A DNA stretch of 6,476 bases from Brevundimonas sp. UBA986 (GTDB lineage: Bacteria; Pseudomonadota; Alphaproteobacteria; Caulobacterales; Caulobacteraceae): assembly GCA_002292165.1 (NCBI GenBank), contig DBBK01000271.1:10883-17358 (forward strand), given 5' to 3'. Position 1 is the first letter of the stretch; each line of letters starts with the position of its first letter. The notes beneath the pieces are model-generated. The model did not search any database, was not told the DNA's origin, and saw only the letters and a list, made by a program, of their open reading frames with translations. This document shows positions 1 through 5,927 of the stretch, piece after piece. Made by a program: the position numbers and the translations under genes.

Positions 1-319
1 GCGCCGTCTCGGCCAGAGGCGCGCATATCTCGGGGCGGCCGTTGCAGCAGTCCTCAACCAGCCATCCCAGCAGCGCCTGCATCCGGTCGAAACGGGCCGT
101 GTGGATGATCGAGCGGCCATCGCGGCGGGACGCGGTCAGTCCAGCCTGGGACAGGATGTTCAGATTGGCCGAAAGGGTGTTGGGCAGGACCTCGAGCGTG
201 CGTGCGATCTCTCCGGCCGCCATCCCGTCCGGCCCCGCCTTGACCAGAAGGCGGAAGACGGCGAGCCGCCCAGGATGGCCCAAGGCGGACAGCATGTCGG
301 CGGCGGAATTCGATTCCAT
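1..319 (-). CDS. arsR: ArsR-family metalloregulator, arsenic-type (partial, C-terminus beyond the window)
   Basis: Reading leftward from the ATG at 319-317 gives 106 uninterrupted codons before the window edge, so the C-terminus is missing. The protein starts MESNSAADMLSALGHPGRLA, the usual ArsR opening (helix 1 followed by LGHPxRL). A winged-helix DNA-binding region follows: GEIARTLEVLPNTLSANLNIL around residues 37-56 is the helix-turn-helix, and the wing is near RRDGRSIIH (65-73). At residues 91-99 the sequence CCNGRPEIC places three cysteines (91, 92, 99) in the arrangement known from alphaproteobacterial arsenite-sensing ArsR proteins. By family knowledge, such proteins repress arsenic-resistance genes until As(III) binds the cysteines. 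An in-frame TGA lies upstream and no earlier ATG or GTG follows it, so 319 is the best start. No good Shine-Dalgarno precedes it (only GGA, 4 bases away). Its target genes, if in an operon with it, lie left of the window. Confidence 0.9.
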   Translation of the reverse strand, partial: MESNSAADMLSALGHPGRLAVFRLLVKAGPDGMAAGEIARTLEVLPNTLSANLNILSQAGLTASRRDGRSIIHTARFDRMQALLGWLVEDCCNGRPEICAPLAETA

Positions 320-339
320 ATTTCCAGTAATGTAGAAAT
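320..339 (-). promoter_or_regulatory. Candidate ArsR operator (inverted repeat next to the arsR start)
   Basis: A 20-bp imperfect palindrome, ATTTC-N10-GAAAT, with one further symmetric A/T pair inside the arms, ends exactly at the base before the arsR start codon. ArsR proteins of this type are known to bind AT-rich inverted repeats with ATTTC/GAAAT-like arms that overlap their own promoter. The site stands out as AT-rich in a very GC-rich surrounding. Binding here would be autorepression. That it is the operator is inference from arm sequence and position. Confidence 0.6.
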
Positions 340-353
340 AACGAGGCCGTCAA
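325..353 (-). promoter_or_regulatory. Possible arsR promoter, overlapping the operator
   Basis: On the minus strand TTGACG (353-348) is a good -35 match. Seventeen bases further on, TTACTG (330-325) could serve as a weak -10. A start site 6-7 bases past this -10 would fall at or next to the A of the arsR ATG, implying a leaderless or nearly leaderless mRNA, which fits the poor Shine-Dalgarno sequence. The operator covers the -10, as expected for a repressor. The -10 match is weak, so this is tentative. Confidence 0.35.
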
Positions 354-413
354 TGTCGTTAGTCCGGACGTAACCGCGTCCCGGCTAGGGTTCCCGGGAA
401 ACGGGAGATTGCC

Positions 414-1406
414 ATGGCCCTGCCTGACCTCTGCGCCGCCATCGTCGCGCGCGGCGAAGTGACCACCGATGAAGTCCTGGCCCTGCGCCGCGAGGTGTTC
501 GGCGAGATCACCGTGACCGCCGAAGAGGTCGAGGCCCTGTTTACGATCGACGAGGGCACCGAGCGTCGGGTCAAGGAATGGCGCGAGTTCTTCGTCGAGG
601 CCCTGACCGACTGGCTGGTGCGTCAGCAGGCGCCCGTCGGCTATGTGACCGAGGCCCAGGCCGACTGGTTGATCGCCCGCATCGGCCGTGACGGCCGGAT
701 CCGCAACGGCACCGAGCTGGAGACGGTCGTGCGGGTGCTGGAACTGGCCGACGCCGCGCCGGACAGCCTGTCCGCCTTCGGCCTGTCGCTGGTGACCCGC
801 GCCGTGGTCGAGAATGACGGGGTGATCACCGCCGACGAGGTCGAGCGGATGCGCCGGCTGATGTTCGCCCCCTCCGGCCCCGGCCGGCTGGCCATTTCCC
901 GCGTCGAGGCCGAGGCCCTGTTCGCCCTGAACGACGCCACGCGCGGCGCGGCCAACGATCCGGTCTGGACCGACTTCTTCAAGCGCGCCGTGGCCAACGC
1001 CGTCACCGCCGCCGCCGGCTGGGCGCCCGTGGGCCGCGAGGAGGCCCTGCGTCGCGAACGCTGGCTGGCCGATCCGAAGGCCTGGTCGTTCGGCGAGTAC
1101 GAGCGCGACCATGGCCCCCTGCCGACGACCCTCGGCCGCATGGGCGACTGGCTCAGCGGCTATCTGGCCTGGGGTCTGAAACAGCCCGAGGCGGAAACCC
1201 TGATCGAGGATCACTGGGAGGTGAAGGCCCGCGCCGCCACGACCGCCGCCCCGGTGGATCGGGAGGAGGCGCTGTGGCTGGTCGACCGCATCGGCCGCGA
1301 CGGGGCGTTCGACGACAATGAGCGCGCCCTGATCGCCTTCCTGAAGGAACTGGCGCCCGAGAGCGATTCGATGTTGACGCCGCTGATCGACCGCCTCGCG
1401 GCCTGA
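414..1406 (+). CDS. Acidic helical protein with duplicated EF-hand/TerB-like loops, function unknown
   Basis: This 330-aa cytoplasmic protein has no signal peptide or membrane segment. The start is supported by GGGAG at 403-407, six bases before the ATG. I do not recognise a named function. It contains an internal duplication: residues 14-70 (GEVTTDEVLALRREVF, ALFTIDEGT, WREFF) align with 136-197 (GVITADEVERMRRLMF, ALFALNDAT, WTDFF). A second motif occurs as WLIARIGRDGRI (85-96) and WLVDRIGRDGAF (288-299), preceded in each case by APVG or APVD, with a decayed third copy APVGREEA at 204-211. The loops follow x-D-G-x-I-x-x-x-E as in EF-hands and TerB-like helical domains, but position 1 of the loop is not Asp, so canonical calcium binding is doubtful. 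Known TerB-type domains have been linked to metal or membrane stress, but transferring that role is speculation. It is the first gene of a three-gene rightward group and is divergent from arsR, separated by 94 bases. Confidence 0.9.
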   Translation: MALPDLCAAIVARGEVTTDEVLALRREVFGEITVTAEEVEALFTIDEGTERRVKEWREFFVEALTDWLVRQQAPVGYVTEAQADWLIARIGRDGRIRNGTELETVVRVLELADAAPDSLSAFGLSLVTRAVVENDGVITADEVERMRRLMFAPSGPGRLAISRVEAEALFALNDATRGAANDPVWTDFFKRAVANAVTAAAGWAPVGREEALRRERWLADPKAWSFGEYERDHGPLPTTLGRMGDWLSGYLAWGLKQPEAETLIEDHWEVKARAATTAAPVDREEALWLVDRIGRDGAFDDNERALIAFLKELAPESDSMLTPLIDRLAA

Positions 1407-1408
1407 AG

Positions 1409-1424
1409 ATCGGTCGCACCCGAT
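1409..1424 (+). terminator. Weak hairpin between the first two genes of the rightward group
   Basis: ATCGG (1409-1413) can pair with CCGAT (1420-1424) around a six-base loop, two bases after the stop of the 330-aa gene. There is no T-run after it and the stem is only five pairs. It may be a weak attenuator or an mRNA 3' end, or it may be chance. It does not argue strongly against cotranscription with the next gene. Confidence 0.2.
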
Positions 1425-1458
1425 TGACGCGCGCCTGTCCGGCGGTGAAGGATCGGGA

Positions 1459-2241
1459 ATGACCGATTTTCTGACCGCGCCTTCGCCCGCCCCGCTCGAC
1501 AAACCCCTGAACGGACTGGAGCAGGTGATCGACGCCGCCTTCGCCGATCCCAAGCACTGGCGGGCGTTCGAGGACATCCTGCCGACCGTCGACCTGTTCC
1601 TGGCGCCCGACGGGGCGACCCTGGCCGGCATCCAGCCCGGCGCCACCGGCATGCGCACCCTGCGCCCCGACGAGGGGATGGACGTCAAGGGCGTGACCCT
1701 GGATGACGGCCGCGTCGCCGCCGGGGTTTTCACCGATCCGCGCCGGCTGCAGGCGATGTGGGGCGAGGACACCACCTTCATCGCCATGAACGGGCGTCAG
1801 GTCCTGCACCTGTTCCGCGAGGGGCCGATCATTCTCAATCCCGGCTCGACCCGGGTGATGCTGTTCCAGCAGGACGACATCGCCGCCCTTCTGGCCGCCG
1901 CCGCGCGTCAGGCCGAGGCTACGATGTCGCCGGGCGGCAAGCCGTCGGGCAAGGTCAGCCTGAGCGTTCCGGACTCCGTGCCCGCCGTGCTGGTCGAGAA
2001 ACTGGCCGCCGCCTTCGGCCCCGTGGGCGGCACCGGGATCACCGCCGCCTGGCTGGCCCGCGCCCACTGGAGCGAGGTCGGGCGCTCTGGCTGGTATCTG
2101 GACGTCCGCACCCAGAGGCCGATGGACGAGATCCGCGCCATGGTCCAACGCGCCGTCCACGGCGTCAGCTTCGGCGACGACACCCTGGACGTGGCGGTCG
2201 GCCCGGCGAAGGAAGACGGCGTCGGGGTGCGGGTGGTCTGA
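1459..2241 (+). CDS. SseB-family protein (N- and C-terminal SseB domains)
   Basis: This 260-aa protein is probably cytoplasmic, with no signal peptide. The start is set by GAAGGA at 1447-1452, six bases before the ATG. Residues about 18-148 match the SseB N-terminal domain as I know it: LNGLEQVIDAAFADP opening, GRVAAGVFTDPRRLQAM (84-100) as the 'vpvFTs.erl' strand-helix, then MNGRQVLHLF and the signature LNPGS at 126-130, followed by a closing helix. Residues about 164-258 (VSLSVPDSVPAVLVEKLAAAF, then AAWLARAH and GWYLDVRT) match the SseB C-terminal domain. E. coli SseB is named for enhanced serine sensitivity when altered; its biochemical role is not settled, and related domains occur in type III secretion and polymorphic-toxin settings. 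Nothing of that kind is visible here. It lies 52 bases after the 330-aa gene, and its stop overlaps the next gene's Shine-Dalgarno, so it is probably cotranscribed. Confidence 0.87.
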   Translation: MTDFLTAPSPAPLDKPLNGLEQVIDAAFADPKHWRAFEDILPTVDLFLAPDGATLAGIQPGATGMRTLRPDEGMDVKGVTLDDGRVAAGVFTDPRRLQAMWGEDTTFIAMNGRQVLHLFREGPIILNPGSTRVMLFQQDDIAALLAAAARQAEATMSPGGKPSGKVSLSVPDSVPAVLVEKLAAAFGPVGGTGITAAWLARAHWSEVGRSGWYLDVRTQRPMDEIRAMVQRAVHGVSFGDDTLDVAVGPAKEDGVGVRVV

Positions 2242-2255
2242 GGGAGACATCGGAC

Positions 2256-2606
2256 ATGACCTGGCTGGGCGAGCTGAGTGCCAATGTGGTGGCGTGGCGT
2301 CTGGCCCGCCGGCTGCCGCAGCTTCTCCAAAAGGGATGGGGCGGGTCCGAGTTCTATACCGTCGGCCAGATCGACGCGGGATTGGCCGCGTTGAAGGTCA
2401 AAGGTCCCTATCGGGCGATCGCCTACGCCGCCTATCTCACCGAAACGGATTTCGACGCGGTCACCGAGGGGCGGTCGCCGATTTCCTGCGACGCCGCCCG
2501 ACGGAAATTCTTCGGCCTCGTGCCGTGGAGCGGCCCGAGCCCCTATGCCTTCACGCCCATCAGCAATGCCGATGCGGCGAGCCAGGGCGCATCGGCGCCC
2601 CACTGA
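2256..2606 (+). CDS. Small conserved-looking protein of unknown function (116 aa)
   Basis: The ORF is open further upstream, but that part overlaps the SseB-family gene. The ATG at 2256 is chosen because AGGGAG at 2241-2246, overlapping the upstream stop codon, sits nine bases before it. The protein reads MTWLGELSANVVAWRLARRL, then LLQKGWGGSEFYTVGQIDAGL (residues 23-43), a mixed helical region to about 90, and a low-complexity tail rich in Ala, Ser and Pro (92-116). The amphipathic N-terminal helix followed by a G-G-S-x-x-Y-T turn and a long helix recalls small uncharacterised families of roughly 110 residues, possibly DUF6559, but that is recall and not a search. There are no cysteine clusters, signal peptide or membrane segment. 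It is the last gene of the rightward group, and its tight spacing to the SseB-family gene suggests translational coupling. Confidence 0.8.
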   Translation: MTWLGELSANVVAWRLARRLPQLLQKGWGGSEFYTVGQIDAGLAALKVKGPYRAIAYAAYLTETDFDAVTEGRSPISCDAARRKFFGLVPWSGPSPYAFTPISNADAASQGASAPH

Positions 2607-2627
2607 GAGGGAGCGGAGTGACCCTCT
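2606..2627. terminator. Candidate hairpin between convergent genes
   Basis: AGAGGG (2606-2611) pairs with CCCTCT (2622-2627) around a ten-base loop. It lies in the 28-base gap between the rightward unit (stop at 2606) and the leftward unit (stop at 2635). The position is right for a bidirectional terminator, but no T-run follows on either strand, so it would be an imperfect intrinsic terminator. Confidence 0.4.
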
Positions 2628-2634
2628 GGCGGCG

Positions 2635-2859
2635 CTAGCGCCCGTCGCGCCCCGGCAGGGCGGTCAGCACGATCAAGGCCGCGTTGAGCAGGGCCGCACC
2701 CGCGAGGATGGCGAGCACCGTCAGGCGGCGTGAGGCTTCCGTCGGGCGCGCGGCCTCGGGGACACAATCGCCCAAGAGGTTTCCAACGGCGATGAGGATC
2801 GCGACCGGCCAGAGGACCGCCGTGGCCATCCAGCCGGGCGCGGCGATCCTCAGCCGCAT
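2635..2859 (-). CDS. Small membrane protein with two predicted helices (74 aa)
   Basis: The ATG at 2859-2857 follows the M16 peptidase stop codon by six bases. A short AGGG, which includes part of that stop codon, lies four bases upstream, so translation is probably coupled to the peptidase. Two hydrophobic segments are clear: about residues 10-30 (WMATAVLWPVAILIAVGNLL) and 46-67 (LTVLAILAGAALLNAALIVL). They are joined by a short loop with GDC at 30-32 and charged residues (EAARPTEASRR). Positive charge at the N-terminus (MRLR) and the RR at 44-45 suggest both ends are not on the same side in a simple way; topology is uncertain. I do not recognise the family. The membrane-like composition in this frame, rather than the Arg/Gly-rich composition of shadow frames, supports a real gene. 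Its role next to a secreted peptidase is unknown. Confidence 0.7.
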   Translation of the reverse strand: MRLRIAAPGWMATAVLWPVAILIAVGNLLGDCVPEAARPTEASRRLTVLAILAGAALLNAALIVLTALPGRDGR

Positions 2860-2865
2860 CGCGCC

Positions 2866-5766
2866 CTACAGCCCCAGCGTCGGGCTGCCGAGGTCGAGCG
2901 ACGCGGCCGGGATGACGACCAGATCGGGGTGCTTCTCGCGCAGGGCCGGCAGGAACTGGGCCGAGTCCCCGACCACCACCACATAGGCCCGGTCGGCGCC
3001 CAGGGTCGCGACGGCGGCGGCCTGGATCGTCTCGGGCGTCACGGCGTCGATCTTCGTCGCATAGGCCGTGCTCTCGTCCAGCGGCAGGCCCAGGGTCACG
3101 GCGTCGGCGAGGAAGCCGCCGAGGCCTCCCGTGGTCTCGATCGACCGCGAGAAGCCGCCGGTCAGGAAGGTTTCGCGGTCGGTGGCCGCCGTCGGGGTGA
3201 CGGTTTCGGTCTTCAGCCGGTCGAGCTCGGTCAGGACCAGTTCGACGACGTCGGCCGCGCTCTCGTTCTTGGTCTGGGTCGAGGCGGTCAGCAGGGCGCT
3301 GTCGACGCGCGAGCCGAGCGCCGAATAGGCGCCGTAGCTGAGGCCGCGCTTGGCCCGGACCTCCTGGAACAGATGGCCGTTCTGACCGCCGCCGATGACG
3401 GCGTTGGCGACCGCCAGCGGATAGAAGGACGGATCGGAGCGGTTGGGGCCGCGCACGGCCGCGGAGACGGCGGCCTGGCCCGAGCCGGGCAGATCGACGA
3501 CCACCACGCGCGGGGCCTGGACCTCGCCCGCGCGGGCGCCGACGGTCGGGACGGCGTTGGCGGGCCTGGCCCAGCCGCCGAGGGTCCGCTCGGCGAAGGC
3601 GAAGCCCTCTTCGGCCGTCATGCCGCCGGTGATGATCAGGGCGGCGTTGTCCGGACGCCACCACTGGTCGTGGAAGCCGACGATCTCGTCGCGCGAGATG
3701 GCGCCGAGCGAGGCCACGGTGCCGCCCGAGGGCGCGCCATAGGGGGCGGCGCCATAGGCGATGCGGTTGAGGACCTGGGAGGCCAGCGGGCCCGGCTGAC
3801 GCAGGGCGACGCGGAGCGCATTGACCGACTGGGTGCGCGACCGCTCCAGCTCTTCCGGCGAATAGGTCGGCTTCTGCACGACGTCGGACAGGACGGCCCC
3901 GACGGCCTCGGCCGAGGCCTTGGGCGCCGAGACGAACAGGGTGGTCGAATCCGCCCCGGCCCCGCCGCCGATATTGGCGCCCAGCGCCTCCAGGGTGCGG
4001 GCGATCTCGGGCGCGGTGCGGCCGCCGGCGCCCTGGGTGGCGAGGTTCGCGGTCATGGAGGCCAGACCCGGACGCGCCGCCGGATCGGCCGCGGCGCCGC
4101 CGGCGATGACCAGCTGGGCGTTCATGATCGGCAGGTCGGTCGATTTCGCCACGATGACGCGCAGACCGTTCGACAGGGTGCGTTCAGCGATCACCGGGGC
4201 GACGGCCGGGCGGGCGGCGCCCAGCGGCGGCGGGGCCTCGCGCTCGCCCTCGGGCTTCAGCGCATTGGGCGGCAGGACGGCCGGGGGCACGGTCAGGAAG
4301 GTCGGCACCGGGGCCGGGTTCTTCCAGCCGGTCTGATGGTCGAAGTCGGGGGTGCCGGCGGGGCGCTGGCTGTCGTCCAGATAGCGGATCGAGACCCGGC
4401 CGCTGTCGTCGAGATACTGGCGGGCGACGCGCTGAACGTCGGCGATGGTCACGGCCTTGACCGCGGCGATGCGCTTGTCGGGGCCGGACGGATCATGTTC
4501 GGCGATGACGGCCGAACCGAGCGAGAAGGCGCGGCCCGAGGCGGTCTCGCGGCCGCGCAGCTCCTGGGCCAGAATCTCGGTCTGGGCCTCCAGCAGTTCG
4601 GCGGCGGTCACCGGCTCGTTGCGGACGCGGTCCAGTTCAATGTTGAGCGCGGCCTCGGCCTCGTCGATGGACTTGCTTTGGGCGACCGTGACCTGGGCGG
4701 TGATGGAGCCGCCTTCCTCGTCGTCGGTCGAGGCGCGCAGGAAGGCCGAGGAGGCCAGCTGTTTCGAATAGACCAGCGACTGGTAGAGGCGGCTGGATTC
4801 GCCGCGCGACAGGATGGCGCTCAGGACGTCCAGGGCCGGACCGTCCGCGCTGGAGGCATCGACGCCCTGCCAGATGGCGGCGACGGCGGGCAGGGGGACG
4901 TTGGGAGCATAGGCCACGATCGAACGCGGCTGGGTCCGCTTGACGAAGGCCGGGCGTTCGAAATGGGGGACGGGGCGGTCGGGGTTCTCGATGCCCGCGA
5001 AATACTGGTCGACCCACTGGTCCAGCTGGGCCGGATCAAAGTTGCCGGAGACGATCAGGGTCGCGGTCGCCGGGCGATAGTAGGCTTCGTGGAAGGCCAG
5101 GGCGTCGGGCAGGGTGGCGGTGTCCAGCTGTTCGATCGAGCCGATCACCTGACGGCGATAGATGTGGTCGTCATAGGCGTTGTCGCCGATGATGAAGACG
5201 CCGAGGCGGCCATAGGGCGGGGCGTAGACGCGCTGGCGCAGCTCTTCCTTGACGATGGAGCGTTCGGCGTCGAACACCGCCTGATCGACCACGGGGCGGG
5301 CCATCCGCTCGGCGTGGGTCCACAGCATCTGCTGCAGATATTGCGGCGGGACGGTCTCGTAATAGTTGGTGGTGTCTTGACCCGTGGAGGCGTTGCGCGA
5401 CCCGCCCGCGTTCTCGACCATGGTCGAGATCTGGCCGTAGGGCAGGTTGACGGTCTTGCGCGACAGGATGTGTTCGAACAGGTGGGCGAAGCCCGAACGG
5501 CCCTCCGGATCGTCCTTGCCGCCGACGTCGTACCAGACCTGCACCGTCACCGTGCCGGCGGTCGCATCAGGCATGGCGTAGACGTTCAGCCCGTTGGCCA
5601 GGGTCCGGTGGGTGAAGTTCAAGGGCGGCGGAGTCAGGGCCTCGAGGCTGGCCGCAGGGGCGGTCGTCTGGGCCATGGCCGGGGCTCCCTGAGCAAGGAG
5701 GGGGGCGGCCAGCGCCAGCAGGGAGCAGCCGAAAACGAGTCCGCGAAGCGGGGCGAGGCGGGGCAT
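2866..5766 (-). CDS. M16-family zinc metallopeptidase, secreted, two-module
   Basis: This 966-aa protein has a Sec-type signal peptide (hydrophobic residues 8-25, likely cut after APAMA, residue 32), so it probably acts in the periplasm. The first M16 module (about 50-270) holds the inverted zinc motif HLFEH: His95 and His99 bind zinc, Glu98 is the catalytic base, and Glu175 in ERSIVKEE is the probable third ligand. A second M16 domain follows (about 280-465), then a Pro-rich linker (about 484-525). The second half begins at ERTLSNGLRV (528-537). It has PGLASMTANLA where a zinc motif would be, so it is non-catalytic, but keeps the R-x3-GLxY pair (Arg804, Tyr811) used in substrate binding. This layout and length match pitrilysin-type single-chain enzymes, known to degrade peptides inside a closed chamber. 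The substrate cannot be told. GGAG at 5778-5775, eight bases upstream, supports the start. A 74-aa membrane protein follows by six bases. Confidence 0.95.
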   Translation of the reverse strand: MPRLAPLRGLVFGCSLLALAAPLLAQGAPAMAQTTAPAASLEALTPPPLNFTHRTLANGLNVYAMPDATAGTVTVQVWYDVGGKDDPEGRSGFAHLFEHILSRKTVNLPYGQISTMVENAGGSRNASTGQDTTNYYETVPPQYLQQMLWTHAERMARPVVDQAVFDAERSIVKEELRQRVYAPPYGRLGVFIIGDNAYDDHIYRRQVIGSIEQLDTATLPDALAFHEAYYRPATATLIVSGNFDPAQLDQWVDQYFAGIENPDRPVPHFERPAFVKRTQPRSIVAYAPNVPLPAVAAIWQGVDASSADGPALDVLSAILSRGESSRLYQSLVYSKQLASSAFLRASTDDEEGGSITAQVTVAQSKSIDEAEAALNIELDRVRNEPVTAAELLEAQTEILAQELRGRETASGRAFSLGSAVIAEHDPSGPDKRIAAVKAVTIADVQRVARQYLDDSGRVSIRYLDDSQRPAGTPDFDHQTGWKNPAPVPTFLTVPPAVLPPNALKPEGEREAPPPLGAARPAVAPVIAERTLSNGLRVIVAKSTDLPIMNAQLVIAGGAAADPAARPGLASMTANLATQGAGGRTAPEIARTLEALGANIGGGAGADSTTLFVSAPKASAEAVGAVLSDVVQKPTYSPEELERSRTQSVNALRVALRQPGPLASQVLNRIAYGAAPYGAPSGGTVASLGAISRDEIVGFHDQWWRPDNAALIITGGMTAEEGFAFAERTLGGWARPANAVPTVGARAGEVQAPRVVVVDLPGSGQAAVSAAVRGPNRSDPSFYPLAVANAVIGGGQNGHLFQEVRAKRGLSYGAYSALGSRVDSALLTASTQTKNESAADVVELVLTELDRLKTETVTPTAATDRETFLTGGFSRSIETTGGLGGFLADAVTLGLPLDESTAYATKIDAVTPETIQAAAVATLGADRAYVVVVGDSAQFLPALREKHPDLVVIPAASLDLGSPTLGL

Positions 5767-5828
5767 GGGCGGAACTCCGGGACGCGTCAGGGGATGCGGG
5801 ACCGTATCAGCCTGTCGGTGGGGCGGAA

Positions 5829-5856
5829 GTTACGAGACTGTAATTTACGGTAACAG
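5829..5856. promoter_or_regulatory. Repeated GTAA/TTAC half-sites in the divergent intergenic region
   Basis: In the 161-base gap between the M16 gene and the rightward 139-aa gene, an AT-rich island carries GTAA at 5840 and 5850, exactly one helical turn apart. It also carries TTAC at 5830-5833 and 5845-5848. GTTAC (5829-5833) and GTAAC (5850-5854) form an inverted repeat, and CTGT and ACAG bound the inner part (5838-5856). Direct half-sites with ten-base spacing are typical of OmpR/PhoB-class response regulators, whereas the inverted reading would suit a TetR-like dimer. Which regulator binds, and which of the two genes it controls, cannot be told from the sequence. Confidence 0.4.
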
Positions 5857-5912
5857 CGACTGCGACAGGACGCCTCAACAGCCCGGGGGCCTGTTCGGGG
5901 CGGGGGGCAAGC

Positions 5913-5920
5913 GCTAAACC
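5913..5920 (+). promoter_or_regulatory. Possible -10 element of the 139-aa gene
   Basis: GCTAAACC is a seven-of-eight match to the Caulobacter housekeeping -10 consensus GCTANAWC, as I recall it. A transcript from it would start within a few bases of the ATG at 5928, fitting the lack of a Shine-Dalgarno there. I see no good TTGAC-type -35 at the right distance, so confidence is low. Confidence 0.25.
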
Positions 5921-5927
5921 GTCGGCC

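Noticed and set aside
379..399. TCCCGG / CCGGGA hairpin in the leader of the 330-aa gene
   Set aside because: Six pairs with a nine-base loop just before the Shine-Dalgarno. There is no alternative pairing or conserved riboswitch feature to support a regulatory role.
680..860. Canonical calcium-binding EF-hands in the 330-aa protein
   Set aside because: The DGxI-x3-E pattern is present, but loop position 1 is Arg or Val rather than Asp in every copy. Only an EF-hand-like or TerB-like description is supported.
54..1787. 577-codon minus-strand open frame spanning arsR and the 330-aa gene
   Set aside because: Low-complexity Gly/Arg/Ala/Pro translation without motifs. It crosses the ArsR and 330-aa coding regions and the operator, so it is a shadow.
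1153..2250. 365-codon minus-strand open frame over the SseB-family gene
   Set aside because: Gly/His/Arg-rich antisense translation. The plus strand has a recognisable SseB protein with good ribosome binding sites.
1758..2255. Upstream extension of the 116-aa gene within the SseB-family gene
   Set aside because: The translated extension is Arg/Gly/Pro-rich shadow sequence. The Shine-Dalgarno at 2241-2246 and the change to protein-like sequence mark the start at 2256.
2543..3664. 373-codon minus-strand open frame within the M16 gene
   Set aside because: Arg/Pro/Gly-rich alternate frame of the peptidase gene with no recognisable domain.
5710..5766. Possible lipoprotein signal (Cys14) in the M16 peptidase
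   Set aside because: VFGC is a poor lipobox and the hydrophobic core continues well past the Cys. A signal peptidase I site after residue 32 fits better.
2929..5853. 974-codon open frame on the plus strand opposite the M16 peptidase
   Set aside because: It is almost wholly Gly, Arg, Asp, Ala and Val with no domain or start signal, as expected for the antisense frame of a GC-rich gene. The minus strand encodes an unmistakable M16 peptidase.
5877..5895. AACAG-N9-CTGTT palindrome upstream of the 139-aa gene
   Set aside because: Only five-base arms around a mismatched GC-rich centre. It could easily be chance in this composition, so it is not listed as a feature.
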